Assembly: GCA_019279435.1 (NCBI GenBank) | Contig: JAAALK010000084.1 | Coordinates: 13,636,174-13,700,173, forward strand | From: Zizania palustris | Taxonomy: Eukaryota > Streptophyta > Magnoliopsida > Poales > Poaceae | DNA: 64,000 nucleotides | Reading direction: 5' to 3' | Shown here: positions 1 to 9,653 of the stretch, one piece after another | Position numbering within the stretch: position 1 is the first letter of the stretch | How the letters are laid out: the number at the start of each line of letters is the position of its first letter | Made by a program: the position numbers and the translations under genes | Notes under the pieces: generated by a model | The model's input: only the letters and a program-made list of their open reading frames with translations | The model's database searches: none | What the model was told of the DNA's origin: nothing

Positions 1-2
1 AA

Positions 3-972
3 AACATTTCGCCAGGGCTTTATTGGCCCACAATAACAGCTGATGCGGAGAGCTTGGTCCGCACTTGTCAAGGGTGTCAGTGGATGGGTTGACGGAGTCA
101 TCGCCCACCAACAGCTCTTCAAGTCATTGCTCCGGTATGGCCTATGGCCAGATGGGGTATGGATCTAATTGGTCCCTTTCCGTTAGCAAAGGGAAATCTG
201 AAGTTCGCAGTGGTATCTATTGAATATTTTTCTAAGTGGGTAGAAGCAGAGCCCTTAACAGCTATCACTTCGAACAATGTACAGAAATTCTTCTGGAAGA
301 ACATTATTTGCCGGTTCGGAGTGCCTAGATATCTCACAGTTGATAATGGAACACAGTTCGACGCAGAGCCCTTCAGGAAGTTTTGCGAAGACCTAGGCAT
401 TCAACTATGTTTTGCTGCAGTGAGACATCCTCAGTCGAATGGAGCCGTGAGCGAGCCAATGGAAATATTTTATCAGGGCTAAATCGAAGAATAGTAGGAT
501 TATCAAAGGGACTGTGGACCGAAGAGCTTCCGAAGATTCTGTGGTCCATTCGGACTACGCAAACAAGGTCCACAGGTTTACTCCGTTCAGACTGCTATTC
601 GGAGATGAAGCTATGACTCCAACGGAGCTCAAAGGGGGATCATTTCGCAGCACCGAACCAGACATCGAAGAAGAAAGACAAGCTTCGTTAGATTTGTCAG
701 AAGAAACAAGACTTCGAGCTGTAGCTAATTTATCAAAGTATCATCAGCAGACGAAGACTTGGTATGACCCGAAGGTTAAGCTCAGCGAGTTAAGGCCGGG
801 TCATCTTGGTCTACGAAGCATTATAGCACCAGGGAAGTTAGGCAATAAATGGGAAGGTCCATATCTAATCGTCCGCTCGGGGCGCCCTGGTTCATTTAAA
901 TTAGCTAATTTAGAAGGTGAAGAGTTAGCACATACTTGGCATGCGGAGCACCTAAAGCGATACTTCGCATAA
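3..972 (+). pseudogene. Integrase, C-terminal two thirds of gypsy pol (A1)
   Basis: Integrase joins element cDNA to host DNA. Reading from base 3, the second half of the HHCC zinc finger is visible (RTCQGCQW), then the catalytic core with the first Asp in GMDLIG, the second Asp in TVDNGTQF, and the Glu region near 445, and finally a GPY-type C-terminal module (KWEGPYLIV) ending HLKRYFA and a stop at 970-972. The frame is broken by TGA at about 90 and by two frameshifts, near 445 (beside the catalytic Glu) and near 575. The protein is therefore dead. A2 at 32871-33921 is the same gene and keeps that Glu region in frame. Confidence 0.9.
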
Positions 973-1187
973 GGGCTCCTTGTAATTCGCTTGTAATCAC
1001 CTCTAAATTAATAAAGCATACACCCTGATAGTTGCCTTCCCCTCATACACTCCCAGCTTCCCGAGCGGACGCGCTGGAACCGTGGGGTCGACTGAGAGGG
1101 AAGTGTCATTAAGCTGGGCTGTATTTACGGACTTCGTACCCATAAAGTCGAAGCCTCCGGTGTGGTGGCTGAAATCCATCCGGAGCC

Positions 1188-1535
1188 CAAGTCACGGCTT
1201 GTAGGCATCCGTAAAAGAGCCAATACCACATTCTACGGAGTCCAAGCCATTGGCTGGTAGACTTCCGTAAAAAGAGCCGAAGGTGGCCAAAATCTGCGGA
1301 GTCCAAGCTGCAGCTTGCAGACATCCGTAAAAAGAGCCGAAGGTGGCCAAATTCTGCGAAGTCCAAGCCATTGGCTGGTAGACTTCTGCAAAAATAGCCG
1401 AAGGTGGCTACAATTATACGGAGTCCAAGCCATTGGCTGGTAGACATCCGTAAAAAGAGCCGAAGGTGGCCAAATTCTGCGAAGTCCAAGCCATTGGCTG
1501 GTAGACTTCTGCAAAAATAGCCGAAGGTGGCTAAA
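1188..1535. repeat. Tandem repeat of about 60 bp, six units, in A1 after pol
   Basis: Six head-to-tail units of about 60 bp share the core CATCCGTAAAAAGAGCCGAA. Units starting near 1296 and 1355 form a pair that recurs at 1417 and 1477: one begins CGGAG and ends CCAAATTCTG, the other begins CGAAG and has TTCTGCAAAAATAG. This suggests a ~120-bp higher-order duplication. The block sits between pol and the antisense gene, where A2 has its own related array. Apparent minus-strand ORFs here are translations of the repeat, not genes. Confidence 0.88.
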
Positions 1536-1898
1536 GCAAAACAACATTTGAGCCAAGAGCTTCGAATGTCTGTTCATATAAGTCCAAAGTGACAAAATTC
1601 TTTAAGACACTAAAGTGTCCCGGAAGTTATCTTAATTGATTTCTTTCATTAAACAAAGATACCAAGTTACCATTCTTCTGACTACAAAAAGTCGAAGACA
1701 TTTCATAAGATTTCAAAAGATCTTTAAATGACAGAGGGGCTCCGAACCCATAAAAATTGTACTCCGAAGTTTTTTCTTTGCGCATAACCATCTTTGAATA
1801 CAGTTCGAAGTTGCTTATACCCAAAGAGGGGCTAGTAAATATGGAGACAATTTTAAAATCGGCATTCATTATTGAAATAAATGTATTTACAGATTACA
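1536..1898. other. Spacer between A1 tandem repeats and the antisense gene
   Basis: AT-rich stretch with no supported gene. It would be the 3' untranslated region of the minus-strand gene and part of the 3' untranslated region of the element. Confidence 0.5.
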
Positions 1899-2378
1899 TT
1901 ATGAAAAATTGGTATCTATACCAAGAAGGAATCGGAGACCTCTTCGGTCCCGAGAGCTAGGGGTGGAACGACTAGTTCCAACATCGGAAGTTCTAAGAAC
2001 TTTACGTTTAACTCTCTTCCTCCCCTTCGAAGCTCTAAAATCCTTCTGCTCTTGTTGAAGCTCGGCCCAAGTTCGAAGCCGCTCGGGGCTTCTTTCCCAG
2101 CTTCTAAGATCTTCAGATCTCTTATTTTGGGCTTCACCTTCGTCTTCGGACCAATTAGTGTCTTCAGAAGACGAGGTGTTTGCGTCAATCTCTTTATCTT
2201 CCTCTTTAATATAAGACAATACATCTTTGATTACTTCGGGCGCAATTACGCCGGAGTTATCTCGAGGAATAAGAAATCGAGGACGCTTATAACTCTTTAG
2301 AAGTTCGAAGGTGTTCCACAATGAACGAAGTTCGTTGTTAAGCTCTAACACTTCGATATCTTCCATAAGAGGCAAAGC

Positions 2379-2466
2379 CTAAAAATATGACAAACAAGAC
2401 TTTCATTGATAAATGTTTACAAGCATGAGCTTTACATAATCAAAAAATCCTAAATAAATCCTAAAC
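2379..2466 (-). other. Candidate intron 4 of the A1 antisense gene (88 bp)
   Basis: Donor CCGCAG|GTTTAG at 2466 and acceptor CATATTTTTAG at 2379. The apparent stop at 2461 lies inside this intron. Splicing joins PPPNPQ to ALPLMEDIEVLEL in frame and adds about 158 residues. Confidence 0.75.
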
Positions 2467-3290
2467 CTGCGGGTTCGGAGGAGGCTGACTGCTCGAAGCT
2501 TGGCTCCGAACTTGCTTTTGGCGCTGGCCTTCATCAATCCAAGCCTTGATCGCAGAACGACCTTCGGCTCTCCACGAAGTTTGAAAGGCTCGCCAGGCGG
2601 CAGTCACGCCTTCGGAAGGAGTCAAAAGTCTCGCGTCGTCAAAGGTGATGGAGCCCTCTGCGCTCGGAGTAATTATTCGGCCTAAATCCTCATAGTAATG
2701 AAGTAATCCAAGGGCAGACACTTGTCCGGAGAGTTCTCCATAACGCATGCCTGCCGTCTTCATTTGCTTCGCTGCTCCTTGGATCCTCTTTAACCGGCGC
2801 AGCAGAGTCACATTGTCATCCGAAGGTAGTGATCCAGTAGTACCGAAGTACTCCAGGACACCTAACATCTGCTCGATGACCTCCGAAGCCACCTTCTCAG
2901 ACTTAAGCCTTTCCTCAATAAGCGCATCCTTGGCCGAAGTCGTTTCTGCTAAAACTCCGGAGATTCTAGCGTTCTCCGTAGTCAAAGCATTCTTTTGAGT
3001 CCGGAGTTGGCCAGCCTCTTCTTGTAGTCTTACAAGTTCGGACCCCTTAGCAGCATCCTCCGTCCGCAGTCTTTCAACTTCTGCTCGAAGCACAATTCTT
3101 TCTGCTTCGAGCTCTTTCTTCGCAGCCTCCAAGTTTTGCCTAGCCCTTCGCTCTGCTAGTATTACATTATCCATCTGAGCTACTCGACCTTCGGAGAAGT
3201 TAAAATTTCTTTGAAGAGCTTCGTTCTCTTCCCGAAGTTGAGCATTTCATTTTTGCTCGATAAAGCTGCAGCGCGGGCTAAGACTGCTTG

Positions 3291-3363
3291 CTAAGAAAAA
3301 ATAAAACTGAAATAAGAAATTATTCATATATAATTTGCTATTTGGTTCGAAGATGCTTTATAC
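3291..3363 (-). other. Candidate intron 3 of the A1 antisense gene (73 bp)
   Basis: Donor TATCAG|GTATAA at 3363 and acceptor TTTTTTCTTAG at 3291. The joined frame reads ATYQ then QAVLARAAALSS. A single-base frameshift follows near 3250, before the coiled-coil exon. Confidence 0.75.
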
Positions 3364-3791
3364 CTGATAAGTTGCTCTTTCTATAGCAAGGTTAAGCTCC
3401 GGGCCCTTCGCTCTGCTTAAAAGGGCTACCAATTCTGTTTCCCCGACTTTGCGACTGGCTTGACCCAAAGGTTTAACCAAAGTCCCAAGTCCGGTTTTCT
3501 CCTCCAAAAAAGGAGTTATGAGAGGAAGCATTTCTGAAGCCTTCTGATCAGCTCTGCTTAGCGAAGGTCCGGAGAGTTCTTCCGAGGCCCTTGGAACTTC
3601 TGAAGATGGCCCCCCCTCAATTGATTCACTTTCATCTGTTGACTCAGATGAAGTCGATCCTTGAGTAGGGAGAGGCTCTATGTGTCTTTTTCCTCTTCCA
3701 GGCCCTTGTTGAGTAACCTCCGGGTGTGGCTCCGAAGTTGTCGAAGGTCTTTGAATTGTATCTTCGTGAGATACTTCGACAACAGGAGGCT

Positions 3792-3858
3792 CTGAAAAAA
3801 CAAAATATTATACATTGTATAATTTTGCATAAATTAATACGAATTATGCGAAATCTAC
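3792..3858 (-). other. Candidate intron 2 of the A1 antisense gene (67 bp)
   Basis: Donor GTCGAAG|GTAGAT at 3858 and acceptor TTTTTTCAG at 3792 on the minus strand. Removal joins PENVE to EPPVVEVSHEDT and keeps a long open frame to 3364. A2 has GT/AG signals at the matching place (36700-36777). Confidence 0.8.
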
Positions 3859-4500
3859 CTTCGACATTCTCCGGGAGATCGAGCACTAGGCTGATCGGAG
3901 GATCAAAAGTGAAGTCATCATCTGACTCCGCAGTCGGATTTTCCACTGTCGGAGCATCTCCGTGAGCAGTCCTTTCCTCCACCACCGAAGTTGTCGGAAC
4001 CTCGACTTCATCTCCACCCATAGGGGCTTCGATTTGTTCCTCCTGGGTATCCGGAGCTCTTACTTCTTCGATGTTGGCTTGGGGCTCCGGTATACCTGCA
4101 GTATCTTCAATGTGAATACTTCGTTGAGCTGCATCTTCATCAATCAATTTCACTAATAATATACCTTCATCTTCTTTAGAACTAGAGATCGAAGCTCTCG
4201 AGCTCGAAGGTACAGGATCTAAAGGTGCGAGGTTCTTCGGCTTCCGAGCCACCTTCTTCACCGGAGTCCTTGCGGAGCTAGAAGCTCCGGCTTCAGCTAC
4301 TCTTTTCTTGGGTCCTTTCTCCTGAGATACCCAGTCCATCAGAGGGGGCGGAGTTAACTCCAACATTCCCCATACTCTGTTAAATCGCTCCCAACTTCCG
4401 ACTAATTTGATTCGCCATTCTTTTTCCGACGGAGTTGGAGCACCCAGAATCTTCTCCGAAGCCCTTACAATTTGCTCTGAAGTAATAGGGGCTGAAGAAG

Positions 4501-4567
4501 CTAAAATAATTCGAGTTAGTCTTTCTTCGAAGTAAATATGTACAATGCATGTTGTTTTCGAAGTTAC
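4501..4567 (-). other. Candidate intron 1 of the A1 antisense gene (67 bp)
   Basis: Minus-strand donor CTGCAG|GTAACT at 4567 and acceptor TTATTTTAG at 4501. Length is 67 bp. Its removal moves the frame of the upstream exon (read from 4865) exactly onto that of the downstream exon, which continues SSAPITSEQIV. Confidence 0.8.
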
Positions 4568-5541
4568 CTGCAGGGCTCGAAGTATAATTGATCTTGCGAA
4601 GACCACCTTCCGAGTCATCCTCGAAGACGATAGGCCAGTTGGCCATCAGCGGAGGAATTTGCAGTCCGAGGAATTCTTCGGCTAAGTCCCGCATGCTTAA
4701 CCTTCGGCTGATTTTCTGAAGCAAGTTGAGGCGAGCTTCGAGCTGGCCTTCGTCAGGTTGCACTAAGGCTTCCTTCCGGAATTGGATTTCTTTGAGGGGC
4801 CCAGCCAGAGGACTGCTCGCTCCGACTTCGGCATAAACCATCTCAGGACCCAATCGGTGTACCATCTAGCATTGATGGCCTTAGCAGGGAATTGCAGAGC
4901 ATATTCATCACGAAGCCTAAAATTAATGCTTCCGAAGGCAACCACCACTTTCTCACCTCCGGAGCCTACAAAGGTCTTCGGCTGACAAGTCGCTCTATGA
5001 AGTGCAGCGAAGATTTCTGCCCTTCCCTCACAACCTTCGGCTCTCAGCGCCCACTCGAAGATAGCTAATCTAGCTACTGCATTTGGAGATAGTTGGGGGA
5101 GGGTTACATGAAACAGGTCAAGTACTTCGGCCAAGAAATCACAGCAGGGAGGCCCAAGCCTGCTTCGAAAAAAGCTTCGAATACTACAACCTCTCCGGGT
5201 CTTGGTGATGGAATCGATTCTTTGCCCGGCTTCCGAATCATAACTCCATTACTAATCTTTCCCCCTACTGTGATTGCCAAAGATTCTCTTCTGCAGGTAG
5301 AAGGCCCCAACTCAAAAGACTGATCCAAGTATTTAGTCGACGGTGGGCACAGACCTTGGTCATCGGGGATTTGGGGATTTCTCCCCCCTGCCGCCATGGA
5401 TGTTGCCGCCTGCATCGAGGGTGCCGCCGCCGATGTCGCCGCTGCTGCCACTGCGGCTGCCTGTTGCCGAGCCAAAGCCGAAGGAGGCGCAGATCCCTTG
5501 GTCTTCACCATTACGATCGCTCGATTACTTTGAAGAAATGG

Positions 5542-5585
5542 AGGCTAGGGCTCAAGAACTCAAAGGCTAGGGCTCAAGAACTCAA
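5542..5585. repeat. 22-bp tandem duplication upstream of the antisense gene
   Basis: Two adjacent identical copies of a 22-bp unit starting AGGCTAGGGCTCAAG. It lies between the antisense TATA box and the antisense start codon, so in the predicted 5' untranslated region. Confidence 0.9.
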
Positions 5586-5650
5586 GGGGCTCACAAAGCT
5601 TTTGACTGAAAGAAAGCGGTGAAAAGGTAATCGGGTAAGTTTTGGGCTCT

Positions 5651-5660
5651 CTATTTATAG
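5651..5660 (-). promoter_or_regulatory. TATA box for the A1 antisense gene
   Basis: The minus strand reads GGCTATAAATAGAGAGCC, a strong plant TATA box about 140 bp upstream of the Met at 5511. It lies outside the LTR, so the antisense gene appears to have its own promoter. Confidence 0.65.
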
Positions 5661-5972
5661 CCTAAATGTTCCGTTTGTTACCGTTTTAGTTCTGCCCTTT
5701 CGCATTCTCGCCCGTTATTTTCCTCCGAAATAACGCACTGTATAACTTCCGTTAGAAGAAACAGCTAACGGCTATTTCTTCTAAGTCTGGAAAGATTTCA
5801 GTCTTTTTAAAGATACTTCTAAGTTACTTCGAATGTAACCTCTTCGAAAACCAATTCGAAGTATATATCTCCATGTAATTCGGAGATAAAATAAATCTGT
5901 TAACCCCTACGCATGATTACTTTTCTTGCGTATACTGCTCTACTAAAACGTTACAGGTCAACGGAGAAGCGT

Positions 5973-5986
5973 ATTCGAGGGGCTAC
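5973..5986 (+). other. Polypurine tract of A1
   Basis: Purine-rich sequence (ATTCGAGGGGCTAC) immediately before the 3' LTR, the expected primer site for plus-strand DNA synthesis. Confidence 0.6.
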
Positions 5987-6481
5987 TGTTGGGGGAAAAT
6001 ATCTCATCTTCGGGGTTATTGCCGAAGCAGCATAAAGACAGTCAACCAGTTCGAAGATTGTCCGAAGACCATCTTCGAAGATGTCCAGAACCTCGTTCGA
6101 AGCCCGAAGACAGGCATTGGTTCGAAGTATGTCTTCGAACCAAAGCCCTTCAGGATCTTTTCTGCCAGCTAAGATGGAAGACTTATCTTCTATCCTATTA
6201 GATTAGTCTTTTACCATTTTAGCCCTATTAAGGAAACCGAATAGTTTCCTTAATGTCGGTTGTAATAGAGGGGTAAATAGATCTTTTCCTTAATGTTTAG
6301 GCCTATAAATACCCCCCATTTCACCCTGTAATAGGGAACCGAATACAAGTTATTCAATACACACTTTCGAGCTATTCTAAGTTGTTATCCTTTCGGAGAC
6401 TTAGAACAGTTCACTTCGCAAACACTTCGTTGTTAGTTTCTATTCTACAAAAACCTGTTAGCGTAATCTTTTACGCCAACA
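5987..6481 (+). repeat. 3' LTR of element A1 (495 bp)
   Basis: Starts TGTTGGGGGAAAATA and ends TTACGCCAACA, giving a TGTTGG/CCAACA inverted terminal pair. The same LTR occurs in reverse at 21209-21705 (497 bp) as the 5' LTR of A3, which fixes both borders. The first 160 bp (U3) hold several TTCGAA motifs and a 14-bp perfect palindrome at 6070-6083. Confidence 0.92.
6303..6311 (+). promoter_or_regulatory. TATA box in LTR of A1
   Basis: CTATAAATA inside the LTR, matching the same position in the A3 LTR. It marks the U3/R border for element transcription. Confidence 0.75.
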
Positions 6482-7560
6482 TAATCTTTGCTGTAGTTTT
6501 AGGGGTGCGTTGGGTGTTTTGAAAAGTATATCTCATTCGCGAGAATTTGTTGAGGCGCCTATTCAACCCCCCTCTAGTCGCCATTCCAATCCCACAAATC
6601 CATAATAAAAATACAAACCACATCAGCATAGTGCTTACATGACATGCTAACATGGCATTCATGACAACAAGGATACTGATGTCACGTTACGTTAATTGGG
6701 CTTGGCCCACTAATTTTAGAAAGTTAATTGGGCTATTTTCTAACGAATATATATTAGGCTTGCCCACTAATTTTAACAGGACATTTCTTTTATTCACCAC
6801 ATTGCATCAGATTCAGTCCAATTTCAGAAGAATTTTTTACCATTACTGTTTCGGCCCATTTAACATTCAACACAGAAGTACTTTTGAAACAACAAAGCCA
6901 TTTAATATTCAGCCAAAAACACATCAAATTCAGCAATATTTTCATCCAAAAACAAGATAGTATTCAGAAATTACAAGAGTTCAACTGCAATAATATTATA
7001 AAACAGATATTGCCAGAACTGGATTTTCAAATGGAACCATAAATATATCAGTGTATTGCAGGCAAATAGCAGATTACATCCCCAACACTTCATCCTAGGT
7101 AAGGTAAAAGAAGATCCCACTTTTTCCAAGTGAAGACAGTTCCCTCTGTGCATCATTCCCGCTGCAGGATCAACTAAGAACAACTAAGATCAACTGCTAC
7201 CTAGACTGGAATAGTCATGCCTAACACATTCTTACCCAAAACACTATTTGCATTGGAGAATCAAAATTCAGATAGGTAGCATTATAATGTGTTAGGTACG
7301 AGATAAGTACACATTATAGGCACTGAAAGAGGACAAGCTAAGCCAGATAAGTAGCAGTTTAGCACCTTACTATTCCCGAGCTTTCCCTTGGCTCTTTTGC
7401 ACAGTACTAACCTTAATCTTGTGTCTCCAAACCAAACAAAAAATTACAATTCTGTTTGTTAGCTATGGAATCAGATTATCCCAATTCTGTATGGTGTAGT
7501 CCTATGATAGAAATTCCTGACTCTCAAACTATGGCTACTGTTGCAAACCAAATGTCAACT
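6482..7560. other. Unassigned AT-rich DNA after A1
   Basis: No supported gene. Near 6540-6590 there is a pyrimidine-rich stretch (CTATTCAACCCCCCTCTAG) of a kind often seen next to plant LTRs, so an older retroelement fragment is possible. The rest is AT-rich without recognisable motifs. Confidence 0.45.
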
Positions 7561-7755
7561 ATGTGCATCCTCAATCATGAACATCTTTCATCCACACAAA
7601 CCAAATCAGTCACATGTATATGAATCAAATCTGAGCAACAAAATTCATACTAAACTGATCAAACAAATTCAGTGAACAAATTAGATATGTGCATCCTCAA
7701 TCATGAACCTCTTTCATCCACACAAACAAAATCAGTTACATGTATATGAATCAAT
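7561..7755. repeat. 69-bp direct duplication, 126 bp apart
   Basis: A 69-bp segment starting ATGTGCATCCTCAATCATGA at 7561 recurs at 7687 with a few changes. Simple direct duplication in non-coding AT-rich DNA. Confidence 0.85.
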
Positions 7756-8216
7756 TAATGTGTATTCTATATATGTCATAAAATTCCTTACCATATATAT
7801 GTACACCAAAATTTCCACATAAACAAACATATTTTGTTTCATTTACACAATAAATGGTTAGAAATAGCTGAGTTGGTAAAGAAAAGGCGTTCAAGCACCA
7901 CATTTAGTTGTACTGTATTTTGATGTGAGCATTGTCATTAAATGAATTCTAAATTCATGTGATTCTCAGGGAAATGTATCAAGGACAAAAAGAATAATAG
8001 TTAGGATCAAAATCAACAAAATGATAGTTCAGAAAACCCAAGGTGCAAACAATAATAATTTTTACTGAATGAATGGTAAACTGAAACACTCACTGTGAAT
8101 AAGTGTATCAAACAAACATCCATCTATTTGGTTTCAGACAAAACATACAAGATCATTATGTAAACACACCAAACCTAAAGAAGTGCTCTAGAATTTCTAG
8201 AAGGCAAGTACCAACA
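7756..8216. other. AT-rich stretch, no gene seen
   Basis: No coding region or clear motif. A short tRNA A-box-like string occurs near 7865 but no tRNA can be folded from it. Confidence 0.5.
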
Positions 8217-8348
8217 CAGTCAGGACAGAACGTAATTGAAACATAACATTTCAAATCAGGAATCTAGAATGAGTTAAACAAGCAGTCAGGACAGAACTTA
8301 ATTGAAACATAACATTTCAAATCAGGAATCTAGAATGAGTTAAACAAG
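8217..8348. repeat. 66-bp tandem duplication
   Basis: Two adjacent 66-bp copies (8217-8282 and 8283-8348) that differ by one base near position 16 of the unit. The near identity implies a recent duplication. Confidence 0.93.
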
Positions 8349-8883
8349 AAATAGCCAAATTTTCTTGCTAGCTAGTTTCATGGATGATGTGAGTTTATTA
8401 AGTTGTCAGGTCACATTTCAAGTTGTACAACTTTTTTAATGTCATTCTGTCAAGTTGAGGAGTTTTTCATTTCCAAGTTGTTTAAAGTGATTGAGTGAAT
8501 AAATTATACATATGTATGTATGGTGCAAATATATATACTGAACAATAAAGACTGCAGTGAAGGTGCAGTTATATTACAATTAAAATTCAGCAACTATGGT
8601 TTGATGGCAAATATTATATTGGAGCCATCAAAAACACTATTTCCATTATTTCAACTCATGGAACAGATGTGAATCATCAAAATAAATCATGGCTGAATCA
8701 TCAATTTAATTCAATTCATCTTGTCATATAATGATGTGCAACAGACACATAATGACTATATAGAATACACATTAATTGATGTGCATCTTAATAGATAGAT
8801 GTATGTACAATGCAAGGGAAACTCATTTACATAATTAACATATAGAATACACAGTAATTGATGTGCAACAGACATCTGTAATT
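8349..8883. other. AT-rich stretch, no gene seen
   Basis: Non-coding. A string like TATAGAATACACATTAATTGATGTGCA near 8760 is repeated imperfectly near 8840, continuing the local habit of short duplications. Confidence 0.5.
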
Positions 8884-9217
8884 ACATGTTCTCAGAACAA
8901 AATTCCACAGGACATACAAACTGACACCAAACCTGATTGACTACCAATAGTATCAGGCGAACTGACACCAAACCTGATTGACTACCAATAGTATCAGGCG
9001 TTTAGTTCTACTAAATCCAAGAGCTAGAACCCTAGTACATCAGTGAACACAAGGGGGAAATGAAGAACATGTTCTCAGTACAAAAATCCATAGGACATAT
9101 AAACAGACACCAAACCTGATTGACTACCAATAGTATCAGGCGTTTAGCTCTACTAAATCCAAGAGCTAGAACCCTACTACATCAGTGAACACATGAAAAC
9201 AAAGGGGGAATGAAGAA
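8884..9217. repeat. ~183-bp tandem duplication with an inner 41-bp duplication
   Basis: A unit starting ACATGTTCTCAG at 8884 recurs at 9067. In the first copy a 41-bp stretch is itself duplicated exactly (8919-8959 and 8960-9000), which the second copy lacks. The duplications are therefore layered. Confidence 0.88.
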
Positions 9218-9232
9218 GAGGTTCTCTTGCTT

Positions 9233-9332
9233 ACCTGTGCACCTCCGCTATGAGTCCTTGCCTTCTGAGGTTGTAGACGGTGGTGAATGCAAGATGAGCT
9301 TGAGTTGGTGATGGTGATCGGGTGGTTTATAG
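9233..9332 (-). promoter_or_regulatory. Candidate minus-strand promoter, first exon and splice donor
   Basis: On the minus strand CTATAAACC (9324-9332) is followed about 30 bp later by a short CA/CT-rich leader, and then by GTGCACAG|GTAAGC with the donor GT at 9234-9233, a near-consensus splice site. Upstream DNA is GC-rich, downstream DNA is AT-rich like an intron. The product is unknown; no partner exon was identified. Confidence 0.4.
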
Positions 9333-9339
9333 GGCAGTG

Positions 9340-9653
9340 GTGGGCGACGGTTACCGCGGCGTGGTCAGGCAACGTTATGCGCGAGTACTGGCACGAGACG
9401 CGGCATGGGAGCACGGCGGCCGAGCCAGCCACGCAGCCAGCCGTCGCGCAGCACGGGCTAGCACGCTGACCAAGCTCGGCTCGGCCGCCGCGATCCCATG
9501 CCGTGTCCTGCGCGCGTAGGTTGATCCGCCACCGCACTCCCATGCCCAGTCCTTCCCTAGCGAAAACCTACCCTCTCCAGCGCCTCCCGCCGTGCGCCGT
9601 CCTCCCTCCCGCGTGCGCTCGCCCGCTTGCTCGGGCGGCAGTGGAGCGGACAA
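9340..9653. other. GC-rich segment beside the gap
   Basis: Sharp rise in GC content relative to the left flank, with CpG-rich composition typical of grass promoters or first exons. Short open frames occur on both strands, but none has recognisable motifs and all run into the gap. Confidence 0.4.

Larger units (their letters stand above)
1899..5511 (-). pseudogene. Spliced antisense extra gene of Tat element A1 (putative gypsy-type transposon domain, coiled coil)
   Basis: Runs opposite to the element, from Met at 5511 to the stop at 1899. The N-terminus is Ala-rich (~40 residues). A globular domain follows (LFHVTLPQLSPNAVARLAIF, later INFRLRDEYALQF) that resembles the plant 'putative gypsy type transposon' family. 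Next come a WERFNRVW motif, an acidic Ser/Glu-rich linker, a long heptad-like coiled coil rich in Glu, Ala and Arg (3174 to ~2900), and a basic Ser/Arg-rich tail. Four candidate introns (4501-4567, 3792-3858, 3291-3363, 2379-2466) have GT/AG ends and each maintains the frame. Single-base frameshifts near 5140, 4800 and 3250 break this copy. A TATA box lies upstream at 5651-5660. Function is unknown; other Tat elements are known to carry antisense extra ORFs. Confidence 0.8.
1..6481 (+). mobile_element. Element A1: Ty3/gypsy Tat-lineage retrotransposon, 3' portion
   Basis: The window opens inside the integrase of a gypsy element on the plus strand. In order it shows the integrase end (to 972), a tandem-repeat block (1188-1535), an antisense spliced gene (5511 down to 1899), a polypurine tract, and a 495-bp 3' LTR (5987-6481) that begins TGTTGG and ends CCAACA. 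The Tat assignment rests on the antisense extra gene between pol and the 3' LTR and on close similarity to A2, which has a second RNase H. The 5' part lies outside the window, so the target-site duplication cannot be checked. Confidence 0.88.

Noticed and set aside
1188..1535. Regular repeats as a CRISPR array
   Set aside because: Units are contiguous tandem repeats without unique spacers, and the DNA is from a plant nuclear genome.
1109..1595. Minus-strand open frames with repeated peptide blocks (SQWLGLRR type)
   Set aside because: They are translations of the ~60-bp tandem repeat in a repeat-length multiple of three and carry no domain.
6152..6481. Independent promoter of a host gene at 6300
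   Set aside because: The TATA box lies within an LTR whose copy at 21209-21705 has it at the same place, so it belongs to the retroelement.
7860..7910. tRNA-like string TAGCTGAGTTGG followed by GTTCAAG
   Set aside because: Resembles an A box, but the B-box-like part is too close and no cloverleaf or anticodon arm can be formed; at most a decayed tRNA-derived fragment.
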